Shown here in pieces: positions 26,249 to 39,228 of a stretch of 64,000 bases of DNA. This stretch comes from Tetrahymena elliotti 4EA. Its lineage: Eukaryota > Ciliophora > Oligohymenophorea > Hymenostomatida > Tetrahymenidae. The notes under the pieces are model-generated. The model was not told where the DNA came from and searched no databases. It saw nothing but the letters and a program-made list of their open reading frames with translations. Within the stretch, counting starts at the first letter, position 1; the number at the start of each line of letters is the position of its first letter. Both the position numbers and the translations under genes were made by a program. The stretch covers positions 680,675 to 744,674 of the forward strand of contig JH720326.1 of NCBI GenBank assembly GCA_000231825.2, given 5' to 3'.

Positions 26249-27129
26249 ATGGGAAATTCAAATTCTAATTAAGTAATTCTGCTTTCTATTCATCATTTTG
26301 TGCTCTTTATTTGCTTTAACTTCATAAATAATCCATTTTTTTATTAACTTTTAGCTTTCACCTGAATTGAGCAACAAAATTATGGGTGTTTTTAGAAGAA
26401 TTGATACTGATGGTTCAAAGTGTATTGATAAAGAAGAAACCCTCAAGTTCTGGTAATAATCTTATTAAATGCAATTAAAGGAAGAATGAAAGAGATATCT
26501 CTTTTTTTCTGCAAAAATATTCATGATATAAGCAAAAAACTTAATCAAAAACTATTCATATTATTTTAATAGGAAATCTAACTATGCAAAAGTTAATACA
26601 GATGAACTTTTCAAAGCTGTAGATGTTGATAATAGTGGTACAATTACTGAAGATGAATGGATGGAATTCTGGAACTCAGTTAAAAGAGCAGGATATTCTG
26701 AATAAGAAATAGAAGAAGAGGTAATATAAAACAATTTTTTTATCGTTTCTTCTAATCAAATAGTATTATTAATTCATACACACTCAATATAAAATTACCA
26801 TCTAATAATAAAAGCCAAAAGCACACTGTAAAAGATGTGTTGTAGAATAGGTAGCAAGCCCCAAATAAAATATGAAATAAATAAAAATTTTTTTAGTAGA
26901 ATTAATGAGTTTTTAGTTAAGCAACAAATAAATAAATAGTACTTGATTTGGAAATAAAATAAAAAATCGAAAGAAATATTAACTTATTTTCTGATTTAAT
27001 AATTAAAAAAAACAAATAAATATTTAAATTATGAACTATATTCATTTTTACTGATTAATTGTTTTTATAAATAAATAGTTGGAAGGTCTTCTTGAAGGTT
27101 TTTCTTGGGTTTACTTCGACCATAAATGA
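26249..27129 (+). CDS. small two-EF-hand calcium-binding protein, probably N-myristoylated
   Basis: Four exons, 26249-26272, 26355-26452, 26573-26720 and 27079-27129, join in phase to 106 residues. The first exon encodes only MGNSNSNQ, a good N-myristoylation signal (Gly2, small residues at 3-6). Two canonical EF-hand loops follow. Loop 1 is DTDGSKCIDKEE at about residues 24-35. Loop 2 is DVDNSGTITEDE at about 57-68. Each has Asp/Ser ligands and a terminal Glu in the right positions. The C-terminus (LEGLLEGFSWVYFDHK) is amphipathic. The protein should bind two Ca2+ ions as an EF pair and attach reversibly to membranes; the target is unknown. Introns are 82, 120 and 358 nt. Confidence 0.9.
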
Positions 27130-28583
27130 ACCATTTTAAGAGAGAATATCATACATATTTAGTAACCTAAGTAAAAAAATAAACAAAATTTATCTGTCTA
27201 CCTATCAATCTCATATGAGTCTACACACTTTATCAATTAAAAAAGTTTTTAATAAATGTTATCTATTGAAACTACTTTTCTATACATGAAAATTATATAT
27301 AATTTATTTGTTGTTTTAATGATGCTATAAAATTGAAGAAAATATACCTTTAATTCTTATAATCAAACTATTAATTTTGTCAATATAAATATAGATTCTT
27401 CTTAAATTCAAAATAAAAACTCATTCTTTTCTCTATTTTATTAAAAAAAGCATATTAAATTTCTAAATATTTAGAAAATATGGAAATACTTCTTTCAGAA
27501 ATTGATTTATCTTATAAATTAAATTTCCAATTAATCAAGCAAAAACCATCAATAAAATCATTAAAACAGAACTTCAGAATTCTTTATTTAGATTCTTAAA
27601 ACAGTCTTAGAAAATTTTTAACTTTTCTTTTAATCTGTAGATCTTTCTACTTACTCCTTTAATAATTAATCATAGACTTCATGTTTCCCTAAAAAAAATA
27701 CTTTTTTATTTTCTCTCAAAAAATACCTTTTAATAACTTAAAAAATTTTAAGAACATATGGTATCATTGAAATCTAAAATTTTTTTAGCAAAAAATCTTT
27801 TCTTTTTAAACTCACACAAATAAATTCAATCATAATTTTTATATTAAAAATAGATTCTGTAAAAAACATTTCAATCAATAAATATTAGAAAAATGTATTT
27901 ACTTTCCTACTTTTATAGAATTTTTTCTCTCAGCAAGTACCGACGTTTTTAAAAGGATTGAGTCATCAATAATTTATACTGCTTTATTATATTTTTGAAT
28001 TATTTTTTTTATTAATTTGATTCATATTAAGAAATTAATTTTATACAAATATTACTAAGACCAAATCTGGCAATATATTTTTAATTGAATAAAAAATGAA
28101 TATTATTTTGATTACTTAGAAATAAATTATTAAAATAAAAGTTTGCATAAAGAAATGTTAAAAATAATTTAATAAACATTATTTCAGATTGATAGAAATG
28201 CTTTAAAAATAATTTTATTAAAAAATTTAGAGAAAACAAAAAGTTTTCAAACAAATTAATTTAAATTAAAAAAAATTCTAAACATAAAAAATCTAATAGA
28301 AAAGAGATATCATCTATAAAATAAATATGCTCTCAAAAAAAATAAATTTTTCTTGAATTTCTCAATATTTTTTTTTAAAAATTAAATAAAATAGGATAAG
28401 ATTTAGTCAGACATCTGAACTAAAAAATATCTAATTCCTTCCTAGTCAGAAATTAATACTTGATTAATTCATGTTAGATTATTGTGATTAGTATTTTTTT
28501 GGTTGATATGCAGAACTGAGAATTTAGAATATAAAGTATTTTAATTAATAAAAATTAGAAAAAAGAAAAGAGTGACTTGCAAT
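27130..28583. other. non-coding AT-rich spacer
   Basis: About 1.45 kb between the EF-hand gene and the B-box-like pseudogene, both on the + strand. Nothing coding or structured was recognised. Confidence 0.6.
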
Positions 28584-29978
28584 ATGGAAAATTAAGATAA
28601 GAGCATAAAAATCAAGTGCATCAAGCATTCAGATGAAGATATTAAATACATTAATGTATCTAATCCTTCAGATACTAAAATTTAATTGATCTTATGTGAT
28701 GATTGTTTATCTGAGGGTGAAGTAAAAGGTAAACTAATCAGTATTAAAAATATCATTTCTAATTAACCAATCAAAAATTGGCCATATTCTCAGAATACTG
28801 ACAAATCAGCAGAGATTAACGAATAAAAGGAGATGATATCTATTCTCCAATAACAAATAATTGATAAAGTAAGCTCATTTAAGAATGAAATAATCTGAAT
28901 TATTGATAGATATCAAAAATCAAATATCTCTGAATTATCAAATCTAAGTTAGGAATTAAATAGTATTTAAGACTTATCCTCCTAAAATGAATTTTAATTA
29001 GAATAGATCTCTAATTTGCTATTAAATAGCAAATAAGAAGTTATTAAGAATGATTCTATCATAGAACAAATCTAATTATACTATTCAAGGAAAACAAAAT
29101 GAAAGTTAAATTTCTGAAAAAATTGATAATCCTTAAAAGGATATATTAGACTATACCACTAAATCTGTAGAAGATTCTATGAAGAGTATACATTCTCTTC
29201 TAAAAAACATTAACTCATCTCATCCTAATTAAATATCTATTATGGACTAGCTTAACATCTTATCTACAAAATTTAATGATAATTAATAAGGAGTATAAAT
29301 AGAAAAAAACTAAGAAGGTATTTTTATCACACTTGATGGCAGTTCATGCTAACCTGTTTCTTAATATCAATTTGAAAAACACAAAAAATATTTAATAAGA
29401 ATTTAAATTCTAAGTAATTCAAAAAGATTATGTTTTATGATAGGAACGATTAGAAGTGAATAAGCTGATATTTCCTATAACTGTAAAGACAATTTGTGTT
29501 ATTTCTCTAGTTATGGTTTAACTAAAAAGGTTCATATTTGTATACAACATTTCCCAATGAAATAGAATTTTATATTATTAGTATAAACGAAAATAAGATG
29601 TATATAGCTGATTATCCTAATCATATAAATATTTTTACTCTTAAAGATAATAATAGTAATTTAATAAATTATTAGAATTTATGTTTAGCATTTGCTTTAC
29701 ATTTTGGAGAGAATCATATAAAATATATTATAAAAGAATGTAATATAATAAATGAAGATCCAGAATGGATAGAATCATAAAATTTATTAAGGATTGAATC
29801 GAATATGAGATATTTATTATATTATTTAAGTTACTTCAATTTATTGATAGAATTTAATAAATATTTATTCTCAAATAATTTTTAATATCATAATTCCATA
29901 TTTTTGTATTTACTATCAAATTAATCATACTTTTAATAATATTTAATCATGATTTTATTTTTTGTGTAAATTTTATGA
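28584..29978 (+). pseudogene. B-box-like zinc-binding/coiled-coil protein, broken
   Basis: Starts MENQDKSIKIKCIKHSDEDI, and the Cys-x2-His then Cys-x2-Cys spacing (CIKH ... CDDC) resembles the B-box-like N-termini of a large ciliate gene family. A coiled-coil region follows (QKEMISILQQQIIDKVSSF). The frame is stopped by TGA at 28896-28898, between residues that continue sensibly (NEII | IIDRYQ). The protein then shifts frame at about 29085-29091 and again, by one missing base, near 29526-29529. The last segment (YTTFPNEIEFYIISINENK) ends at TGA 29976-29978. With one nonsense codon and two frameshifts I call it a pseudogene. The middle part (GIFITLDGSSCQPV, KKYLIRIQIL) looks beta-rich and SPRY-like. 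The family assignment is inferred from the residue pattern only. Confidence 0.7.
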
Positions 29979-30496
29979 TTATTGAAATTAATCAATAGAA
30001 GCATAAAGTATTTTAATTTGAAAAATTTAATAATACTATTTAAATACAAATTTTAGCAAGAAAAAAATATTTTATTTAAATGATTTTTTAGTTTAAAAAA
30101 AAATTAATTTATTTATCCGTTTGGATGTTGAATGAAAGAGGAGGAGGAGGAGAACTTTGCAGTTTTTAAGAAATGAAAGAATCAAACAAAAGAATTCAGA
30201 AAAGCGATTAATCTCTCTGATCTTTTGTTATGCATTTAAGAAAAGACAGTGTTTATATGTAAATAAGAGAGAGCGCAGAGAATATAGGTACTTGTTAATA
30301 TGTTAATGCATATTATATATTAAATAATTTGAAAAGTTAATTAGATACTAATTTTATTGATTGTTTAGTTTTTAAAAAATAAAAATCTTTGAAAGATTCC
30401 AATAGAAATATTTAATTAAAATAAAATCAATCAATATTTAGATTATATCCTACCAACATTTAGATTATTTCGAATTTATAAAAAATAAGTACAACA
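29979..30496. other. short intergenic region upstream of RPN12
   Basis: AT-rich, with a small purine block (GAGGAGGAGGAGG) near 30138-30150. No gene was seen. It presumably holds the RPN12 promoter. Confidence 0.5.
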
Positions 30497-31746
30497 ATGA
30501 CTTTATAATAAGCTTAACCCCTCTTAGCTGAACTTGAAACTTTAATAGCTTCTAGCGGTAATGCCACTAGAGCAAATGAATTGATTTCATAATTAAAGGT
30601 ATTTATTTCTTTTTATTTGAAACCATTTTTTTAAAAAGTATTTATCTACTTCTATATAGCAAAATTTTCATTTTATTAAAATTAACAGCGTATTATTTTC
30701 CTCCTTCCCAGTAACGATCCTCTTACAAAGTCCAAAAATGATTAAGAATTGGTTGCATCAAGTAAATCAATTGCTTTCAAAAATAAATTCATTAAATCAT
30801 TTTGATGAATTAAACAAATAAAACGATAATAAATTTAGAGAATTGATTAAATATTTATTTAAAAAAAGGACGTTTCCACGAATTATGCATTTTACATAGC
30901 ATTAAATCAAAGAATATTCAAAATTTCGAATCAGCAATTAACTACTTAAGAGCTTATTATGAAAATTATCCTAATTTGCCTGCTTCTTAAGATAGAAATT
31001 AAATTATTGCATTGAATCTCTTATACCTCCTTTCATTCAATAAGTAAGAGCTTTTATACATTATAATAGAATAACTGAAATTCTTTTAAATTTAGAAACA
31101 CTGAATATCACTCTGCTTTGGAATTAGTTCCTATTGAAGACTTACACAATAATAAATTTATTCATTTCGTTACTGATTTAGAAAAGTAATTAGCTATTGG
31201 TAACTACTCTGAAGCTCTTCTTTCCAAAAACAACTCACCTCTTCCTCACTTCGATATATTCTTGGATAGAATCTTTGAAACCATCAGGTATTTAATCATT
31301 TATTTAAGCCTAAAGCAATAAAAGCAATTCTTAGTATAAAATAATTTCTTTAAAAAGAAATTAAGTTTCTTGTCTTAGCTATTATAAGTGGAAATAGTTT
31401 TTAAATAACATTAAAATTTTATAAAATAGATTTGAAACTGCCAGAAGTGCTGAAAAAGCTTATGATAGTTTATCTATAAATGATGCAATTAAATTATTTA
31501 ACCTTCAAAATGCTGATTAGCTTAAAAATTTCTCAGCTGAATAATCAAAATATGGAGAAGTAAATTAATTTTTGTAAAAGAACACTTATCTTATATTTTT
31601 TTTAGGAATAAGGATTCTCTTGGGTCATAGAAAATAACAGATTAACCTTCAGTCATAAAGATTCTAATAAAAAGGCATTATTTAACTCTGAATTTCTTAT
31701 TTCTACTGCCTTAAGCTATGCCAATGAAATTGAAAAAATTGTTTGA
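30497..31746 (+). CDS. PSMD8: 26S proteasome regulatory subunit Rpn12 / PSMD8
   Basis: Six exons, 30497-30598, 30689-30761, 30869-31043, 31096-31287, 31430-31559 and 31606-31746, join in phase to 270 residues, the usual size of Rpn12. Matches to the family run along its length. They include LPSNDPLTK near residue 40, the TPR/PCI-type helix IIALNLLYLLSFN near 100-112, and a D..K.I.....LE..L..GNY motif near 135-150. The C-terminal PCI winged-helix region reads TARSAEKAYDSLSINDAIKL then GFSWVIENNRLTF. The C-terminal LSYANEIEKIV corresponds to the conserved last helix that locks the lid together. It acts in the lid of the 19S regulatory particle in cytosol and nucleus. In-frame TAA codons fall at Gln positions, which supports the ciliate code. 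Confidence 0.95.
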
Positions 31747-32582
31747 ACTAACAAAATTAAATCATGTTTTTTATAACTTTATAATATCTTAGAAATGTAA
31801 ATAACTTTTATGTTTTTAATCAAATTTAAATCACTAAAATAAGTTCTTTTTTTACAAAATAATCAAATAAAAAAATTTCTGTTGAACTTACATTCTTTAC
31901 AAAAAACATAAAATATAAATAGTTTTTTTTTATTATATTCCAAATCTAAATTCTATGACAATATTAAAACATATTTTTAGATGAATAATTTGAGTTTTTA
32001 TCAAAAAATTCTCTATTTTCAAAGTAAGGATAGTATTTAAACAGCATTTTTAAAATTGATCTTTTAATTTCTAACAATGAATGAATTTATTCAGTTTAAA
32101 ATATTTACAAAAAAACTGTATTGTATTTTGATAATTCCCAACATGTATTTTTGCTTGGTATTTATTTTGTTTAATGATAAATTTTTAAATAATTTATTTG
32201 AGTAACTTATAAAAACTTTTCATTAACTGATTAACTAAATAAACTATAATATTATTAAGAGTGATGTGATGAAACTATTTTTTTATTTTCTTTAGCTTTG
32301 ATTAAAAACAAGGTATTTAAAAATATTGTTTTGTACTTTTATTTTATTTGAAAAATCTTCTTTCGAAATAAAATAAAAAACTTTTTTCTTTTTTGAACTT
32401 AAACAAAGAATTGATAATATTTTAATACAGACAGACAAACAAACAACAAATTGGTTTGGTTGAAGATATTTTAGAATTTAGAAAATAAAAATATACTTTT
32501 AAAAATAGAAAAACATAGATGAAGAGTATTTATCATATAGTTAGTTGGATAAAAATGAGAAGATTAATTTGTATAATATTTA
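31747..32582. other. non-coding, between convergent genes
   Basis: AT-rich sequence between the 3' ends of PSMD8 (+) and the Lon gene (-). No supported feature. Confidence 0.6.
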
Positions 32583-35500
32583 TCAAAGTTTGCTTTCTTT
32601 TGCCATATTCTGAGCTTCTAATTTAGCCTTGAGAATACTAATTTCTTCTTTTTCTTCAAATGCAATATCAAGAACTTCAAAAATATTCTTAACAAAGTAA
32701 AAGCTATTTTTGTTGATTTTGAAAAAATTAATATTTCTTATTGTTTTAAAAGACAAATTAATTTAGTTACTCAATATTATTCTTTATTTCTGGAGTGATA
32801 TCTTCAGTGTCTTTGCGGTTTTTGAAAGGGAGAATAATACTATACATATTTTTAACAAATTAAAAAAGTTTGAAAGTAAAATATAGGTTACGTCTTGATT
32901 CCATTAGCATAAGCTGCCAATACCTTCTCTTTAATTCCACCAACTGGCAAGACTATACCTTTAAGAGTAATTTCACCAGTCATAGCAACATCACTTCTTA
33001 TCTTTCTCTTAGAAAGTAAAGAAAGCTTTTAATTTTAAAAATATATTTTTAAACACATGAAATTATTGGAATATCTTACTAAAGCTGTTGTGATTGTGAT
33101 ACCAGCTGAAGGACCATCTTTTGGGGTAGCAGCTGATGGGAAGTGAACATGAATATCAATATTATCAAATATTTTATCAGCCTTAAAAATACTTGGGTCT
33201 TTCATCATAAATTATATATCCTACCAATTTGATTTAATCCATCCGATAGCAGTTTAAACTGATTCTTTCATGATTTTACCTAACTAACCAGTTAACTTAA
33301 TTTTACCTATTAGAAAATCAATTCTCTTAAAAATTTTATTTTTTTTTCATTTATTATTTACCATTTCCCTAACTCATGCTTGCTTCAATAATCAAAGTCT
33401 TTCCTCCAGCAGCAGTATATGCCATACCAACTGCTATACCTGGAGAATTAATACGATCTTTAATTTCTTCTTCATCATAAATCTCAATACCCAACACATC
33501 TCTTACATAATCTGGTGTTATTTTAACTTTTGAAAATTCCTATTTTTATTCAGAATTGTTAAAAAAGAAACAAAAAAGAAATTTCATTATTTTTAAATCA
33601 TCAAAAATTCATAAAATTTGGTTTGGAAAAATAGTGTGGTTTAAATAAAATGTAAGTTTTTTAGTAAATCATTAAAATTGAACAACTATTCAAAGGGTTT
33701 GTGTAAGAATTAACAGGGTAAAATAAAACCCTTTTATCAAGCCTTAAAAATAAAATTTTAATGACTAAATAAATCTAAAATAACTAAATCAATTCAAAAA
33801 TCAAATTTTCTTTGATATGGAAAAATTTTTATTTAATTACTGGATTAGGAGGGGCAAAATAAATATTTTAGTTTCATAAAACTTTTTAAAAATGAGATTT
33901 AGAGAATTTTATAAATTTGAAATAATGTAATAAGATATTTTAGGAACCCCCTCTATTAATAATAATAATTTTTTGATAGGTTTATGAAAATTATTAAAAA
34001 TTTTTAGTGAAAATAATTTACAGGTAACATTTATTTGTCCTTATTAGATTGTTTGTGGATTGAATATTTAACAGCTACACTTCTGCAAATAGAACCTATA
34101 TTTCTTTCTAATTAACGGACACCTGCTTCTCTTGTATATGATTTTATTATTAAATCAACAGATTCTTTATCTAGGTCAATAATACTTTAGTTGATACCAT
34201 TTTCTTCAATTTATTTAGGAATCAAATATTTGTGGGCAATTTATTTCTTTTCATCAAGAGTATATCCAGGTATTTGGATAACTTCCATTCTATCAAGAAG
34301 AGGACCTTAAATTGTATCTAATTAATTTGCAGTAGCTATAAACATAACATTTGAAAGATCAAATGGTAAGGCAAGATAGTGATCAGTAAAAGTAGAATTT
34401 TGATTGGGATCTAGTACTTCTAGTAAAGCATTAGAAGGATCTCCTCTATAATCTCTATTGATTTTATCAATTTCGTCAAGCAAAATAACTGGGTTTTTAG
34501 ATTAGCTTTTTCTTAAAGCTTGAATAATAACACCTGGAAGTGAACCAACATAAGTTCTTCTATGTCCTCTAACTTCAGCTTCATCTCTAATACCACCTAA
34601 TGATATTCTTTCAAATTTTCTTCCCAAGCTGTCAGCAATAGATTTTCCTATTTAAAAGATAAAATTATTGATTATATTCAAGCTTATATTTTTAATTATT
34701 ACCTAGTGAGGTTTTACCAACACCAGGAGGACCACAAAGACATATGATGGTTCCCTTAGAATTTCCTTTCAAAGAACGAACAGCAAGGAACTCTATTATT
34801 CTTTTTTTAACCTTTTCTAAACCTGAGTGATCTCTATTCAATATTTCTTCAGCTAATTTCAAATCATAAGTATCCTAAGTTGTTTCATTCCAAGGTAAAT
34901 CCAAAATAGTGTCAATATAAGTTTTTATTACATTAGTTTCTGCATTTTGGCTTCTAATACTTTTCAATCTTTTCAAATTAAATAAAAATGAAATCTTTAA
35001 AAATAAAATCAGTTTAATCCTTTTATAATTGATTAATCCAACCATTTATAAAATGATGAATAAATTCATAAATTTGTATTCGAATTAAAGTTATTTCATT
35101 TTACTCTTTTTAAAATATTTCTTACAATAAATTTTTTTGATTAAAATAATTTAATTTATTTCTTTTGAAAACATTTTTTCTCAGATTCGAAATATTTCTT
35201 GTAAAATTTTATCAACCTTTTATTTAAATTTTAAGTAGAATATAACAAAAATAATTTAATTTCAAAGCATTTTTTCAACAATTTGTGAAATATTTATTCG
35301 AATATAATTTAATAAAAAAATATCATTTTTAATAGATATATTTGTTGATTATAATTCAAAAATTGAATGCTAGACAAAAGCTATTGTTATTGATACTGCT
35401 ACTTATTTAAGGATTTGAAAAATAAAAGTTAATTAATTTATATAAATACCTTTTGAATTCTCTCATAACAGCATTCAATACATTTTCAGGGAGTTGCTTC

Positions 35501-36498
35501 TACTTAATTTACACTTCAAGTTTGGATATTTCATCTTCAGGGGATACATTGAATCCTCCAATTTCAAATTAGGGAGGTTATTAACGTAGAACGAGTTGGC
35601 GAGATTCGTTAGACATCTCTTTTTTAACTTTCTTCTCTAGTTCATTTGCAAGTTTAAGTTCATTATTTTTAGATGACAATATTTTGCTGATATATTTGAT
35701 ACGTTCTTTAATTTCATTAAATTATAAAATGACTTGCTTAATTTCTAGTTAAACATCCAAATAATTTGCTACTGAGAAAACTAGCTTATTTATTGATTAT
35801 TCATTTTCTATGAGTTGTTTTTTGGGTGGAACTCCTTCAGGCTTGCAAACTATTTCTACATAAGTTTTTGCTAAATTACGGAAATCAGAAATGGTGTTGT
35901 CTGCTTTAATTGTCTTTTCAATTTCAGGAGGGATATCATCTGAAATCAATTCTACATTAGCTATGTAGTAAGGAGAAGTTTTATCAAAATCAATGACTTT
36001 AAAGCGACCAAAAGCGAATGCTCCATAATATCTAACTTCCCTATGATTTTTTTAATAGCCTGCTGTAAATGTATAAAAAGTTCTGTCTTCACTGGTAATT
36101 TTCAAAATAGTTCCATATCTTGCAAAGTTCTCAATAGTTTCAATATTTTTTTCTTTGCATAAAGTGGGATCTAAGTTAGGTAAAACTCCAATCATGCTGT
36201 TGAACTTCTTTGCTGTAGTTGTAATAAATAAAAACGTTATTATTCTGAAGTATTAATCATTAAACAATAATGAATAAACTTATTGGTTATTTTCTATGTT
36301 TAAATAAGTATATTTAAGCGCATATTGCTGTAAAACTTGTGATGAAACTTGTGCTTTGATAAATTAAATGATTTTATAGAATATTTAATCTCTTTTACAA
36401 TCGTATTGGTAGGTTTCAGGAATTCTAATGTTGATGGTCTAGTAAGGGAATACTACTCTGTTATTAACAGGTAGAATGTAAAGTTGCATTTTCTTCAT
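32583..36498 (-). CDS. LONP2: Lon protease, peroxisomal type (LONP2) with C-terminal SKL
   Basis: Nine exons, 36498-36399, 36212-35450, 34968-34703, 34647-34022, 33539-33362, 33306-33080, 33025-32892, 32839-32771 and 32703-32583, join in phase to 827 residues (human LONP2 is about 850). Order: Lon N-domain ([15 protein letters not shown]), helical region, then the AAA module. The AAA module has Walker [10 protein letters not shown] near residue 370, Walker B VILLDEID, arginine-rich GHRRTYVGS, and [14 protein letters not shown]. The protease domain has catalytic Ser in PKDGPSAG and Lys in [12 protein letters not shown]. The last residues are NMAKESKL then TGA, a PTS1 peroxisome signal, and there is no mitochondrial presequence. 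All catalytic residues are present. Expected role: ATP-dependent quality control of oxidised or misfolded matrix proteins in peroxisomes. Two of the introns are unusually long (about 481 nt each). Confidence 0.95.
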
Positions 36499-37535
36499 TT
36501 TTCAAATAAACTGTGTATCAAATGATTTTATAATTGCTTTATTTTAGAACACTTAGATTGAGCTTTTGTTTATCTTGCTTGAATCTACTTTCCTGTTTTT
36601 AAATATGAAATTCACTATTTTTTGTTTCTAGTTTTTTACAAGTAAGCGAAAATCCTTTTTGCTTTTATTTTTTTTTTTTAATAAATTTTTTACTTTTTTT
36701 TCTTATGGAATGTTTAGTTGATTATATTTTAAATCTTATAAATATTATTAAAGAAATACGTTTAAGAAAGAGACTGATTAATCAATATTTTAATTAATTA
36801 GTGTAGCAACTTTGTCTGACAGAAGGTATTTATGCATCTTAATGTGTTTGAGTAATTTGCATATACATACCGAAAATTACGTCATTCAAGATGCAAAAAT
36901 TTAGAATCACCTTGATTATTGGTGTATGCATCATACATCACTTTAGTACTTATGCTCTTTAGTTAATAAAAATAGAAGTAAAATAGAACAAATAAGTAAG
37001 TAATTATCAAATAGATATTCAACAAAAACAACATCAATCATCAATAATATCTTATTTTTTCAATAAATACATTTTATGTTTTAAAAGAAATTAGCATGCA
37101 AAAAAGTAATTTTCTTTTTGTTGGATTTTTCTTGGTAGAATAAATCCCATAAATATTGACTGACAACTTACTTTTATTTAAATTATTAATTTAATAATAA
37201 TTATTTTTTCTAGATTTCTTAAAAGTTTCTTCTTTTGGTTGTCTTTTTTGCTTGTATCAATCAAACATGATCAAATACATCCAATTTGCATATGATTCTT
37301 AATTAACTTTGAATAATTAAGTGAATGAATGCTCATTTTAGTTAAATTTAATTACATGCTCTTTATTTACCTTAGAAGAATAATCGAGAAATATAAACTA
37401 TTTGACGCTTTCACTTATATTAATTATTACGTATAATATTTGCATCTTAACAAACCTACTTATTATTTATTATAAAAGTAGAAAAAAATAGATCTATTCT
37501 TTAATTAAATTTTTTATAATTTAGCATCAAATCTA
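36499..37535. promoter_or_regulatory. divergent region upstream of LONP2 and the 37536 gene
   Basis: About 1 kb between two divergent starts. It is AT-rich, with a poly-T run near 36667-36680. Just before the 37536 start is a pyrimidine/AT stretch ending in TTTAG (about 37518-37523), which could be the acceptor of a 5'-UTR intron. No coding frame was seen. Promoter function is inferred from position. Confidence 0.4.
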
Positions 37536-37826
37536 ATGGCTGAAAAGATTTTAGTAAGAGTTGCACGTAATTTCGGTTATTTAGGAATTATAGCTGGTGC
37601 TTATTGTGGATTTTTAGCAAGGGATGAGTACAATTTTTCAACATTTTCAAGAATTCATGAATTATGTGATGAATACAATTAAAAGCAAGAGCTTCTTGAT
37701 TTAGAAATTACACAAATTTAAAAAGAGCTGAAAAGGGTAGCAGATGAAAAGGAGTAAGCATTAAAACAAGCTTTAAAGAATAGTAAAAAATAACTTAAAA
37801 ATATAGAAAAATAAATCAAATAATGA
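37536..37826 (+). CDS. 96-residue protein with N-terminal hydrophobic segment and coiled coil
   Basis: A single open frame from ATG 37536 to TGA 37824-37826. The N-terminus (MAEKILVRVARNFGYLGIIA) is basic and amphipathic and leads into a hydrophobic stretch up to about residue 28 (YLGIIAGAYCGFLA). From about 50 to 96 it is a highly charged coiled coil rich in Lys, Glu and Gln, with five Gln codons written TAA. Size and layout resemble small mitochondrial inner-membrane or assembly proteins, but I do not recognise a family. A GT...AG 5' leader intron ending at about 37523 is possible. Confidence 0.75.
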
Positions 37827-38538
37827 TTTCCATAAAGTGTTATAATATTATTGAAAATTAATCAAAGCACCATCAAACATGCATAATGAAAACTGAATGA
37901 TTATAAGTAATGAAATATTAAAATTATGTAAAGTCTATTTATAATAAACAGGATTAACACCAATTCTGGTTCTTTTCAATTAATCATTAACAATTCTTAT
38001 TTTTATCTTAGTAAACTTTTTGTTTTCTAATAGTATTCAAGTTAACCTAAATAAAGCTGAAAAGATAAATAAAACTTTTAACCTAAAGATTACTTACACT
38101 TAATTTAAAAATTCCTTTTAATAATTATTTAAAAATTTAAGCTTTAACGTTATTTTAAGTTTTGAATATCTAATTCGTTTTTTATATCCAAATTCAGGAA
38201 GCTTTTTCATGAGTCTGATTAGTAAAAAAATTTATTTTGAAAAACTAATAATATTTTATGTAAAAAATCTTAAAATATTACAGATAACTTTTAAAGGTTT
38301 ATAGAATTTTTAAGTAATTATTAATTTTTCATGTGTACTTTGAAAATAAAATAATTAAAACTGGCAGAAAGAATAATTGCATGATTCAATTCAGAAAAAA
38401 ATATTTTGTTTTATTTATATATTTAAACAAACGTGAATCCTAAGATTCTGTCAGTTTATTCTGACCATACAAAATATAATTTCATATTATGGATATAAGA
38501 TTTAGTATTTTAATTTTCAATTTAGGAATGAATATAAT
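37827..38538. other. non-coding spacer
   Basis: AT-rich sequence between the small + strand gene and a minus-strand coding fragment. Nothing recognised. Confidence 0.5.
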
Positions 38539-38672
38539 TCAGATCTTTTTTCTTTCTATTGTTTTGATTAGGTAGGGTTAGTTATCGAGTTAGGGTATTG
38601 TCCATTCTTCTATGGTTTTGAGGAAATCTTCTATTAGTTCTCTGTAATTCGGTATGTAATCTAGAGTTACTA
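38539..38672 (-). other. orphan coding-like fragment (possible terminal exon or relic)
   Basis: Within very AT-rich DNA this stretch is compositionally distinct and reads on the minus strand as about 43 residues ending in TGA (38541-38539): TLDYIPNYRELIEDFLKT, then EEWTIPQLDN and QPYLIKTIERKK. The peptide has normal protein composition (Trp, Pro, Tyr, acidic residues). A possible 3' splice site precedes it, but no upstream exon could be joined. It may be the last exon of a small gene, or a relic of a gene or element. I do not recognise the sequence. Confidence 0.4.
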
Positions 38673-39228
38673 CTTAGTTTTTTTATTCTTATTTTTAGTT
38701 TTTAAAACTATTTTTAATAAGGTTTTTAAATTCTACAAATTAAATATTTAAAACTCTAAAAACAGAAAAAATTAAAATGATTAAAAAAATAATTGAAATC
38801 TTTTACCATCAATAAAAGCTAAATCCCAATTTTTAAAGTATTTTAAACATTTACAACATGAATTTATTTTTTAGAATTAAATAATTTGATGATAATTATT
38901 TAATAATTTAACATTTTCATAAAAATTAAATAAACGGAATTTCATATTTTAAAGGAGATATTTTTAAGTAGGTTAAATAATATTTAAATAATGAAAATCA
39001 GAGTAGATATCAAAGAAAATAAGTTTGTTAAAAAAATATTTGGTTTTATGAGAAGAATTGACTACAATTTGAATATAAATTTTTAGATATTTAGGTAAAA
39101 TGATTACTTAGAATTTTTTATGAAAATTTGTTATTGAGTCTATCCAGAATAATTAATTTTTTTACTTTATTTTTTACTTTATTTTTGATATTATAATCTC
39201 TTTTTTATTTTATATATTTTATATGAAA
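38673..39228. other. non-coding spacer
   Basis: AT-rich sequence between the orphan fragment and the 3' end of the P4-ATPase-like gene. No exon could be recognised here. Confidence 0.5.

Noticed and set aside
28890..28905. UGA read as an amino acid (selenocysteine) in the B-box-like gene
   Set aside because: The same gene has two further frameshifts, and no reason exists for selenocysteine at that coiled-coil position; a nonsense mutation is simpler.
33847..33953. GAGGGG ... CCCCCTC inverted repeat inside a Lon intron
   Set aside because: The stem is only six or seven bases with a loop of about 90; likely chance in a long intron.
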